Positions 35,801 through 43,212 of a DNA stretch of 64,000 bases are shown here, piece by piece (position 1 is the first letter of the stretch; each line of letters starts with the position of its first letter). The stretch is from Oceanobacillus sp. HTM 045 (lineage in GTDB: Bacteria; Pseudomonadota; Alphaproteobacteria; Rhodobacterales; Rhodobacteraceae). Both the position numbers and the translations under genes were made by a program. The notes under the pieces are model-generated. The model was not told the DNA's origin. It made no database searches and worked only from the letters and a program-made list of their open reading frames with translations. The stretch spans positions 1 through 64,000 of the forward strand of contig WNWL01000007.1 in NCBI GenBank assembly GCA_009733745.1, given 5' to 3'.

Positions 35801-36628
35801 TTACGCAGCGACTCCTTCGGCTTGCTCTTCCTCGATGAGTGGTTGCAGACCATGCAGGAAATCTGCGGCGCGCTGCGCGTGGGCGGCGGCGGCGAAGATC
35901 GCGCGCTTGTCTTCCTTCAAAACTTTCAGCCAGCTTTGGATATAAGCGGCATGGTCAAAGCCAGGCTCGGGCGTCAATTCCAGATCGGCACAAAGGAACG
36001 CCGCGCCAAGCTCGGCATCCAGCTCTTCAATAGCGTTCTTAAAATATGATCTGATCGTGCCGAATGCCTTTTCTTTGTATTCTGCACGGTCAATATCGTC
36101 AAAATCCCTTTTGACGCGGTAGCGACGCTCCGCCGAGGGGACAATCGGTTCGGCGTCTTCGGCATCGACCTTTGCATCTGGCGCAGGAGCGGGCGGCTCC
36201 TGGTCCAAGATGCGGCGCAACTCCTGGATGACATTCAGGTAAGCTGTGTTCTGGTTCGTCCATTCGCTGACAGGCTTGCCGTCAAGTGGAACGGCCTTCA
36301 GGGCGCGCAGAGGCGAGTTCGTCCAATCACATGGCTCTATGATAATCGGGACCACGCGGGCTTCGCGGGCATCATGACGCTCAAGAGCTCGGCTCATCTC
36401 GGTTTCGACGCAGTACTCGGAGGCGAGGAAGTCGGGGCTGACCATGAGCAGGAACAGCTCACAGTCCTCAAGCTGTTCCTTGATCTCGGCGTCCAGATCG
36501 TCGCCCGCTAGAATGTCACGGTCGTACCAAGCCTGGATGCGGCCTTCGCGTTTAAGCGAAGCCAGATGGACATGGAGCCGTTTCAGCGCTTCGCTGTCAC
36601 GGTGGGAGTATGAGATAAAAGCCTTCAC
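35801..36628 (-). CDS. TIR-domain protein with an ArdC-like C-terminal tail
   Basis: The 275-residue protein has a bacterial TIR domain in residues 1-140: KAFISYSHRDSEALKRL, YDRDILAGDDLDAEI, SEYCVETEMSRAL with candidate catalytic Glu77, and VPIIIEPCDW. TIR domains of this kind usually cleave NAD+ in abortive defence. A linker (141-170) and a segment FDDIDRAEYKEKAFGTIRSYFKNAI follow. From about residue 200 the sequence changes to one that closely resembles the end of ArdC antirestriction proteins (ELDAELGAAFLCADLELT, DHAAYIQSWLKVLKEDKRAI, AAAHAQRAADFLHGLQ). The HEXXH part of ArdC is absent. It lies 7 bp downstream of a YjzC-like gene. Confidence 0.82.
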   Translation of the reverse strand: MKAFISYSHRDSEALKRLHVHLASLKREGRIQAWYDRDILAGDDLDAEIKEQLEDCELFLLMVSPDFLASEYCVETEMSRALERHDAREARVVPIIIEPCDWTNSPLRALKAVPLDGKPVSEWTNQNTAYLNVIQELRRILDQEPPAPAPDAKVDAEDAEPIVPSAERRYRVKRDFDDIDRAEYKEKAFGTIRSYFKNAIEELDAELGAAFLCADLELTPEPGFDHAAYIQSWLKVLKEDKRAIFAAAAHAQRAADFLHGLQPLIEEEQAEGVAA

Positions 36629-36635
36629 TGTTCGA

Positions 36636-36827
36636 TTACTTGCCTTTCTTGCCCCCGTGTTTGGTTGGGTCTGCCATCTTATATTTCTGGCCGGATTTCA
36701 GTGGTGGGGGCAGCGGCTCGCCCTTCGTCACTGTGCGCTCGATACCAGTGCCGCCGCCGCGCGGACCAGTCATCTCGTACTGTCCGCTTCGCGGTGCCTT
36801 TTCGCCGGGCTTGAATGTCTTGGCCAT
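36636..36827 (-). CDS. YjzC-like small protein
   Basis: The 63-residue protein matches the YjzC pattern: KTFKPGEKAPRSGQYEMTGPRGG at the start, a central KGEPLPPPLKSGQKYKM, and a basic end. The group is of unknown role and often sits beside toxin-like or defence genes. ATG 36827 has GAGGAC upstream. Its stop is 7 bp before the TIR gene, so the two form an operon. It could be a partner, sensor or antitoxin of the TIR protein, which is inference. Confidence 0.75.
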   Translation of the reverse strand: MAKTFKPGEKAPRSGQYEMTGPRGGGTGIERTVTKGEPLPPPLKSGQKYKMADPTKHGGKKGK

Positions 36828-36917
36828 CGCTTAAGTCCTCAACATGGTGTGCGTGAATCTTTGAGAGTCGCAATATACCATGCGCCGCTTGGAACACAAA
36901 GAGAACATCTCTTAGTT

Positions 36918-36948
36918 GCGGCTGACCGACGGTCAGCCGCGATTTTTT
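36918..36948 (+). terminator. Intrinsic terminator without an obvious gene
   Basis: GCGGCTGACC (36918-36927) pairs with GGTCAGCCGC (36931-36940), loop GAC, followed by GATTTTTT. The T-run points to plus-strand transcription, yet no plus-strand gene lies upstream after the terminator at 35752. It may serve the minus-strand methyltransferase in reverse, or end a short plus-strand RNA. Confidence 0.7.
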
Positions 36949-37023
36949 GGGAGCCGCCTAATCTTCACGCACGGCAAGCCCGCCGCCTGGTGGGGCGACG
37001 GGCGCAATCAAATGTCCTGTTTG

Positions 37024-37698
37024 TCAGGCGGCGATTTTGCTAGTGCGGGTTTGCAGGTAGCGCCCTACGCCTGCAAGGCGCTGCCGAGCATGGGCGCAGT
37101 AACCCTCTTCCAGTTCTATTCCAAGGTAGCGTCTACCAGAAAGAGCGGCGGCAACCGATGTACTGCCAGAACCAGAGAACGGGTCACAGACAAGATCACC
37201 CCGCTTTGAAAAAGCCCTGATAAGGGGCTGCAAGCTTTCAACCGCCTTCTCGGTCGGATGGGCGCGGTTTCCGGTGCGTGTCCATGGCTGCACGTCCGCG
37301 ATAGGCCGTGCGGGGCGCTGCGGTCTTCCCTTTGCAAGCACATAGGCTTGCTCGTGGTGGTATTTTACGACGCCCGTGCGAGAGCTGTAGTCCTTCGTCC
37401 AAACAATATGCCCCGCGACGGTAAAGCCAGCGTCTTTCCAAGCCCTCATAAATTCGTCCACGCGGTTCCAGCCGTAGAACGATATGCAAAAGCTGTTCGG
37501 CCTCATGGCTCGGTAGAGTTCCGCAAAGACTGGCAAAACGGCGTTTAGATCGTCGTCATTCCTCACGCTGCGGCCTGTCCTGTCCTTATAACGAACGCCA
37601 TAAGGCGGGTCGGTGATAGCAAGGTCAATTTGCCCCGTTTCAACGCCCTTCAAAATCTCTAGCGAGTTACCACAAATTATGCTGTTAAAGTCCTTCAT
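37024..37698 (-). CDS. Orphan DNA methyltransferase (beta class, DPPY)
   Basis: The 224-residue protein has the catalytic motif TDPPYG (motif IV) in the N-terminal half and the SAM-binding DPFSGSGSTSVAA (motif I) near the C-terminus. This is the beta-class order typical of N6-adenine or N4-cytosine methyltransferases; DPPY favours adenine. It is short, with a small target-recognition part. No restriction enzyme gene lies beside it, so it may protect the element during transfer. ATG 37698 has GGAGAAAAGAA upstream, and a perfect palindrome lies just before that. Confidence 0.88.
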   Translation of the reverse strand: MKDFNSIICGNSLEILKGVETGQIDLAITDPPYGVRYKDRTGRSVRNDDDLNAVLPVFAELYRAMRPNSFCISFYGWNRVDEFMRAWKDAGFTVAGHIVWTKDYSSRTGVVKYHHEQAYVLAKGRPQRPARPIADVQPWTRTGNRAHPTEKAVESLQPLIRAFSKRGDLVCDPFSGSGSTSVAAALSGRRYLGIELEEGYCAHARQRLAGVGRYLQTRTSKIAA

Positions 37699-37713
37699 TT
37701 CTTTTCTCCAGTT

Positions 37714-37736
37714 ATCGGTTGCGCATTGCAACCGAT
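37714..37736. promoter_or_regulatory. Perfect inverted repeat upstream of the orphan methyltransferase
   Basis: ATCGGTTGC (37714-37722) and GCAACCGAT (37728-37736) flank a 5-nt spacer. It ends 16 bp before the start codon and overlaps the expected leader, so it could be an operator or an RNA hairpin limiting translation. Confidence 0.5.
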
Positions 37737-38036
37737 CTGCCCCTCTGGCGAAGAGAGGGGGGAGACCGTCCAGACCGAAGGCCATAGTGGGTGGTGCGGG
37801 CGCAGGCGTAGCCGAGCCACGGCCAATGGGCATCGCCCGAAGGGCTTGGTCTTGACGGGTGATGGGCCGTCAGGCCCAACGAATGAGAGTGATGTCAGCC
37901 GTTCACGGCTGGCCAATGATCGCGCAAGGGATGGAAGCCGTATGGCCGAGACGCACCTTCAGCGGCTCGGTTCACGACAGCCCGGCCCGCATGGATACGC
38001 CTCGCTGATTGTCGCTATGCACAGAGAATTTGGGTG
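37737..38036. other. Non-coding gap with hairpins
   Basis: Hairpins CCCCTCT/AGAGGGG (37740-37760, loop GGCGAAG), TGGGCC/GGCCCA (37863-37878) and CAGCCG/CGGCTG (37896-37911, loop TTCA), the last followed by AATGATCGC, are spread over the gap. No gene is supported. Confidence 0.45.
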
Positions 38037-40580
38037 TTAGCTGGAAAGTCTTAGCCTCTTTATCTCACGTATGGAAGCAAGTGGTAAATTGAGTGCATCA
38101 ACGTCTTGAGACCTTATCCAGTTTCTTGCTTCCGATTGAGACATATCTTGCCGTCTCGGGAGAGACCGAAGCTTGTTAGAGGTGAATCGAGACAAACCAA
38201 GCCCCATAAAACTCAACATACTTGTAGAACAAGCACCAACTTCGAGGTACATCGGAATAGCGGGAATAGATTCGACCAGATCGCTTCTTCCGTTGTCGCG
38301 TAAGACCTGTTCTAAAACTGAATTGTAGCAAGAAAACAATCTTACATACTTAAACCTGAGATCATTCTCGATTTCACGCAGTACAACTCTTATCACGGTT
38401 GCGATGGACGGGTTTTGCCCTTTTTCAATCTTGTACTTATAGCTTGCGTCAACAATCTGTGGGATCGGCTGACCCGACATCCAGCGCTTTATGATAAGGG
38501 CATAATACCTGTGAGAGTTATCGGATTTGCTGTATTTGAGTACTTCGTCGTGGCATCTCTTAATGCAAGCAACGTATGATGGGTACGATTGCCCATCCAA
38601 TGGATGCTTCGGAATGACGTAGGCCGGACCTCTACTTCTCAAGCTTTTTTCAATACGATCATACAACGCTTGTTGACGATGTATTGAAACGGTGGGAGAC
38701 TGACTGAGAACTGCCTTAGTGATGTTGGTTCCGTGGATGGCATCTTGAACAGCTCTTCGCAGGGCTTTGTGTTGCGCTGAGTTCTCAGGAAAGCCTATAC
38801 GCTGCAGCGTAGCAACAAGTGTTCCATCGAACTCATCGCGGACGAGTTTTGCAAAAGTGTTTTCAAACTCATCAGGATTGTCCCTATCTGGTACGACATC
38901 TGAATCAGAAATGTAATTAACAAGTTCCTGCGTTTGATGCGAGAGATGCTTCTCAAATGCAGGCACTATTTGCTGTTCTTTAGGTCCGGACATCGGATCG
39001 CCTTCCCAGTCAGGATAGTCGATTAGAAAGATATTGCCGGAAAATTCCTTTCCAAGCCTTCCCGCTCTACCTGCAAGGTTCCAGAAATCAGTAGAAGAGA
39101 TTGGCTGTCTGTTTCCTTTCTGCGGGTTATGAAGGAATAGGTTGCGCGCAGGCATATTGACACCGTGAAGAAGTGTGCTTGTTGTCACCAGATATTTGAG
39201 CTTCCCCTCCGAGAAGGCATCTTCTACTGATTTCCGAACTAGTGACGGAAGTCTTCCATAGTGATATCCTATCCCGCGCAACACGTTCTCGGATAGTTGG
39301 AACTTCGGATGTACTGCCTCTTTTATGAACTCCGAAAGTTCCTGCAGATAAGGAGGCACGTCTGTCTCTTGGTCGAGTTGGTCAGCATCGGCAAGACCGA
39401 AAGCTATGTCCTCACATTCAGCAGGACCTAGTGCATACAGAAGGCTTTGTCCGCCCGCTCCAAGACGTAACGCAACATTGACCAGCTTTGAGCGATGATC
39501 TACAAGAGGTTGCTGAAAGTCTAGCTCACCTATAGGCAGTTTGTTCGCTTCCGATCTGACCGACAAACTACCGAACCGCGGCTTTTCTGGAACTGTGTCT
39601 ACAAAAATAATATTCTGAATTACAGCAGCTTCGTTTGTTGTGACAGATATCTCTTCGCGGTCGAAGAGTTTCGATAGCGCACCTGGGTGAGCCAAGTTTG
39701 GTCCGGCAAAGAGAAGCTGCATCTCTGAATTTCTCTTCAGCGCTTCCTCGATTACGGAGTATAGCAAAACCCCGCGCGGGCCATCTGCTATACCTTGTGC
39801 TTCATCGACGAGCATAAGTTCAAACACCAGGTCATCGTGCGACGTTTGCAATAGCTGGAGCCGCTCTTGGGTCAATACATACGCACCCCGATTGGGTAGC
39901 GGTGCCCCCTTTGGAATAGGTGTCGTTACAATTTCCAATTCATCCGATATCGAAGAAAGCCATGTGCTGACATCACCAGAAACCTGATTAATAAGGGCTC
40001 GCGAAGGTACTAGGAACACGATGCTCTTTGCACGTGAAGAAGAAATTAAGTGACGCGCATAAGTCTGGAAGACGAAAGACTTTCCTGCCGAAGTAGGGGC
40101 TGATATACCTGCAGTCTTAACTTGGTTCAGTTTATCCCAAAGGCTTTTTTGGAAGTCGGTCAGCGATAAAATGCTGTCTCCAACGGGTATTGAATTTTTC
40201 GAGCGCCTTGTTGTTATCTCACCGAGCTCTCTCATCGGGATACTATCTTCGGAAACCCCGTAGAGCTTCTTGGCATAGTCCAAAGCCGGAAAGTTTCCTA
40301 TCCTGCTCAATGCAAGCAACATTAGGAATGGGATTCCAGGGAATTTAGCGGTCGCAAACTCAGATGCTGACGTGGTTATTCGATATGCCATTTCTCGGTG
40401 ATACAAATTACTAGACCCAGCGAGGGAAATCGCACACTGCAAAAGCCTAGCTAATATCTCTTCACTAACAGAAACGTCACCACCCAATAACTTTCGCTGC
40501 ATACTCACTTCGTGTAGGTGCCCAGCCTCCAAGTGAAACTCTTCATGTTCCCATATCTTCGTTGCAAGCCGATCAAGCAT
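38037..40580 (-). CDS. hamB: Hachiman helicase HamB
   Basis: The 847-residue protein is a Ski2-like SF2 helicase. It has Walker A SAPTSAGKS (Lys167), DEAQ box LVDEAQ (258-262), motif IV-V region TTSTLLHGVNMPA, and motif VI NLAGRAGRLG. It overlaps the upstream DUF1837 gene by 8 bp, which is the gene order and coupling of the Hachiman anti-phage system. In that system HamB and HamA form a complex that releases HamA nuclease when damaged or invading DNA is met. The length and domain order look intact. Confidence 0.93.
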   Translation of the reverse strand: MLDRLATKIWEHEEFHLEAGHLHEVSMQRKLLGGDVSVSEEILARLLQCAISLAGSSNLYHREMAYRITTSASEFATAKFPGIPFLMLLALSRIGNFPALDYAKKLYGVSEDSIPMRELGEITTRRSKNSIPVGDSILSLTDFQKSLWDKLNQVKTAGISAPTSAGKSFVFQTYARHLISSSRAKSIVFLVPSRALINQVSGDVSTWLSSISDELEIVTTPIPKGAPLPNRGAYVLTQERLQLLQTSHDDLVFELMLVDEAQGIADGPRGVLLYSVIEEALKRNSEMQLLFAGPNLAHPGALSKLFDREEISVTTNEAAVIQNIIFVDTVPEKPRFGSLSVRSEANKLPIGELDFQQPLVDHRSKLVNVALRLGAGGQSLLYALGPAECEDIAFGLADADQLDQETDVPPYLQELSEFIKEAVHPKFQLSENVLRGIGYHYGRLPSLVRKSVEDAFSEGKLKYLVTTSTLLHGVNMPARNLFLHNPQKGNRQPISSTDFWNLAGRAGRLGKEFSGNIFLIDYPDWEGDPMSGPKEQQIVPAFEKHLSHQTQELVNYISDSDVVPDRDNPDEFENTFAKLVRDEFDGTLVATLQRIGFPENSAQHKALRRAVQDAIHGTNITKAVLSQSPTVSIHRQQALYDRIEKSLRSRGPAYVIPKHPLDGQSYPSYVACIKRCHDEVLKYSKSDNSHRYYALIIKRWMSGQPIPQIVDASYKYKIEKGQNPSIATVIRVVLREIENDLRFKYVRLFSCYNSVLEQVLRDNGRSDLVESIPAIPMYLEVGACSTSMLSFMGLGLSRFTSNKLRSLPRRQDMSQSEARNWIRSQDVDALNLPLASIREIKRLRLSS

Positions 40581-41544
40581 CCGGCCACCCGATTAGTTTT
40601 TGGAAACCGTCACGGAATTCTTCAACACACGGCACTGGAACAAGAAAGAACTCAAACCTCTTTGACGCAAGATTTGCGGAGTCAAGGCTCGCAGAGATAC
40701 TTGAAATAAACTTGTTAACCTTCTTGGTAATCAGATTAACGAAATGTTCCTCAATCTGATCCACGTCGAAATCGGCTGCAAACTTTGGGCTGTTGAATAC
40801 AAGGAGGCACGAGAAGACGGTACGTCTGTCGTTTGATAGCTTCGAGTAAGGATCGAGATACTCCAAAATCGCCTCCTGAGCATCCGCGCCAAACTCACCC
40901 AAGTTGATATGGTCAGATACAATCTGAATTTCACGCTTCTCCTGCCCACCTGCTACAAAGTCTGATATAGAAGAGAGGGCGTCATTTAGCGCACTGGAAA
41001 GTGTTTTGTGGCACTTTGATTCCCCCCAGTATAGGTTCAGAACGTTGGATTCTTGATCGTACCTAGCATGAATTCCATCCGTCCCGTGAACCGGCATATT
41101 ATTGTTGGTCTTGAGATACATTTTTGAAACGATTTGGGGTGCCTTCAAAACCCACTCATTAAGTGTGTAGAGGACAATTTCTCCGGCTTCACCAGAACGA
41201 TGACTTCCCTTCTTAGCGCGAATGAAAAGGCGGTTTGCCTTTTCCGATAGCTCGGTCATTATGCGCCCGGCTGTTACGTGATCGGCATTGTATGCATTGG
41301 TTTTCGCTTCATGTATTTCGGGTCGGGGAAGACAAAACGGGATAATAAGTTGTGACACTGCCTGCAGAAATTCGTCAACGGTGACTTCGCCATCACGAAA
41401 GGCGATGTAACTACAGTGCACGCTAATTCGGTCCGTAGAAGCCAAACCACCACATTCTATATGCTTCAATCTCGGCTCAAGGTGCGAGAAGTTCCCTAAT
41501 AGGAGTTCGAATTTTTGTTCCAGATCGGCCAAGCTGCTCTTCAT
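40573..41544 (-). CDS. hamA: Hachiman nuclease HamA (DUF1837)
   Basis: The 323-residue protein carries the DUF1837 signature: GEAGEIVLYTLNEWVLKAP, SKMYLKTNNNMPVHGTDGIHA and LYWGESKCHK. Asp156, Glu175 and Lys177 fit a PD-(D/E)XK-type nuclease centre (D, then E-x-K). It is the effector of Hachiman and is held inactive in complex with HamB. All key residues are present, so the pair is probably functional. It is AT-richer than the backbone and is divergent from the SPPY methyltransferase 456 bp away. Confidence 0.93.
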   Translation of the reverse strand: MKSSLADLEQKFELLLGNFSHLEPRLKHIECGGLASTDRISVHCSYIAFRDGEVTVDEFLQAVSQLIIPFCLPRPEIHEAKTNAYNADHVTAGRIMTELSEKANRLFIRAKKGSHRSGEAGEIVLYTLNEWVLKAPQIVSKMYLKTNNNMPVHGTDGIHARYDQESNVLNLYWGESKCHKTLSSALNDALSSISDFVAGGQEKREIQIVSDHINLGEFGADAQEAILEYLDPYSKLSNDRRTVFSCLLVFNSPKFAADFDVDQIEEHFVNLITKKVNKFISSISASLDSANLASKRFEFFLVPVPCVEEFRDGFQKLIGWPDA

Positions 41545-42000
41545 TTCTTTTTTTCACCTCGCACGGTGTTGAAGAGCCGCGTCGAGACTAATTGGTTTCC
41601 GAACGCATTTTTATTTTGCGCGTGTCTGCCTCTAACGCTCGGAATATTACTGACTACCAACTTAGTGTGCCAGAATGCAATTCGGCAGTAAAGGCAATAT
41701 TATCAATGCCTTGTTTGGCGGAAGCCCTCATCGAAGAACGGCATTCTTGTGTGTCATACGTGCATCTAAGGACGGCGGGCGCTGACCAGTCAACGCCCGC
41801 CCTTGGGAGAACCACACTGGGTGGAGCCACAGCACCTCCATTGCGAATCAATTTTGGCCTCATGCGAGGGCTAGACGTCCTTGCGCCAGGAATAGCCAGG
41901 TAAAATCAAAGCCTTACTCAACCCCCTTGCATCGATTCTACGTTTCGATTCATATACTTAGGAAAAGCGGGGTCGGCCCGCCACAGGGCGAGCAGCAAAT
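41545..42000. other. Divergent 456-bp gap between hamA and the SPPY methyltransferase
   Basis: No gene is supported. A long hairpin lies at 41774-41801 (GGCGGGCG/CGCCCGCC enclosing TGAC/GTCA). A TATACT box at 41953-41958 may belong to the methyltransferase promoter. The hairpin could terminate transcripts leaving hamA-side promoters in the plus direction. Confidence 0.45.
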
Positions 42001-43212
42001 ATGAACGATTTCAGCCCCGATCTGGGCATAGGTGGAGGAGTCGCAGACCCGCTGGTGGAGGCGGCGCGCGACACTGCGCGGGTAAAGGGGCTGACCCACG
42101 AGTTCTATCGGTACCCGGCGCGCTTCTCCCCGACTTTCGTGCGCGCAGCGATCCAGACCTTCACTCGTCCTGGCGACTGGGTAATCGACCCGTTCGCGGG
42201 GGGAGGAACCACACTAGTCGAAGCGATGGCGATGGGGCGCAACGCACTTGGGATCGACATTAGCTCTCTATCCAGTTTTATCTGCGAGGCAAAAACCCAA
42301 GTCTTGAGCGATCAGGAGGTCGCTGCCTTCGAGCGCTGGACGGAGAGGATCGATACGGTCATCAATATGCACGCGCCAAGCGTGCGCCACGACGACTATG
42401 CCAACGCGGGTTACTACCGGAACCTTGACGGGCACGAATTTTGGCGGCTGCGCAAAGCCATTGAGCAGGCGTTGTCCTCAGTCGAGCGACTAAGGCTACG
42501 AGGGAGCCACATACTAGCGCGCTGCGTCGTGCTGCGTGTGGCGCAATGGGCGCTGGACTCACGCAAGATAAGGCCGAGCGTTTCCGCATTTAAGGCGCAG
42601 ATGGAAAAGCAGGCCGGGCTGATGCTCGCCGCCGCGCTTGAATTCCGAGATCAGATCGAAAACTTAAGGCTGCCCTCGCGGCCTGTTGCTTTGAGCCTGA
42701 ACCGCAGTACGGCGGGCGCTGAGAGCGAAGAAATTGTCAGGCAGGCTTGCCCGCCAAGGCTTGTTGTCACCTCGCCCCCGTATCCTGGCATTCATGTCCT
42801 CTACCACCGCTGGCAAGTGGACGGACGGCGCGAAGCCCCGGCACCGTTCTGGATTGCTGGCAAGCTCGACGGTGCGGGTTCCTCTTACTATACGATGGGC
42901 GACCGTAAGAGCCCCGGCCTTCGCTCTTATTTCGAGAACCTCAAAGAGACCTTCAATTCAATCGCTGCCATGGCAGATGAGCGTACCACTATCGTACAGA
43001 TGGTGGCGTTCTCGGAGCAAGACTGGCAACTGCCGCGATATCTCGAAGTCATGGAAGAATGCGGTCTGCAAGAATATCGGCCGTGGGATATCGACATGGA
43101 TGACGGCAGACTCTGGCGCGATGTGCCCAGCCGACGCTGGCACGCGCATCAGAAAGCCCACGCGCCGGGCGCGCGTGAGGTCGTCCTGGTTCACCGCAAG
43201 GCGGGCGCTTAA
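42001..43212 (+). CDS. DNA methyltransferase (SPPY, probably N4-cytosine) of a GHKL cassette
   Basis: The 403-residue protein has motif I DPFAGGGTTLVEA (63-75) followed by GIDISSLS, and catalytic motif IV TSPPYPG (257-263). TSPPY favours N4-cytosine methylation. About 150 helical residues between the motifs may hold the target-recognition part. HEFYRYPARFSPTF near residue 33 is a further conserved-looking block. It ends convergent with and overlapping by 4 bp the GHKL ATPase gene. Such tight pairing suggests a joint restriction-like system in which this enzyme marks self DNA. Confidence 0.88.
   Translation: MNDFSPDLGIGGGVADPLVEAARDTARVKGLTHEFYRYPARFSPTFVRAAIQTFTRPGDWVIDPFAGGGTTLVEAMAMGRNALGIDISSLSSFICEAKTQVLSDQEVAAFERWTERIDTVINMHAPSVRHDDYANAGYYRNLDGHEFWRLRKAIEQALSSVERLRLRGSHILARCVVLRVAQWALDSRKIRPSVSAFKAQMEKQAGLMLAAALEFRDQIENLRLPSRPVALSLNRSTAGAESEEIVRQACPPRLVVTSPPYPGIHVLYHRWQVDGRREAPAPFWIAGKLDGAGSSYYTMGDRKSPGLRSYFENLKETFNSIAAMADERTTIVQMVAFSEQDWQLPRYLEVMEECGLQEYRPWDIDMDDGRLWRDVPSRRWHAHQKAHAPGAREVVLVHRKAGA

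Noticed and set aside
41592-41903. A 103-codon gene between hamA and the SPPY methyltransferase
   Set aside because: It lacks a ribosome binding site, and a strong hairpin crosses its second half.
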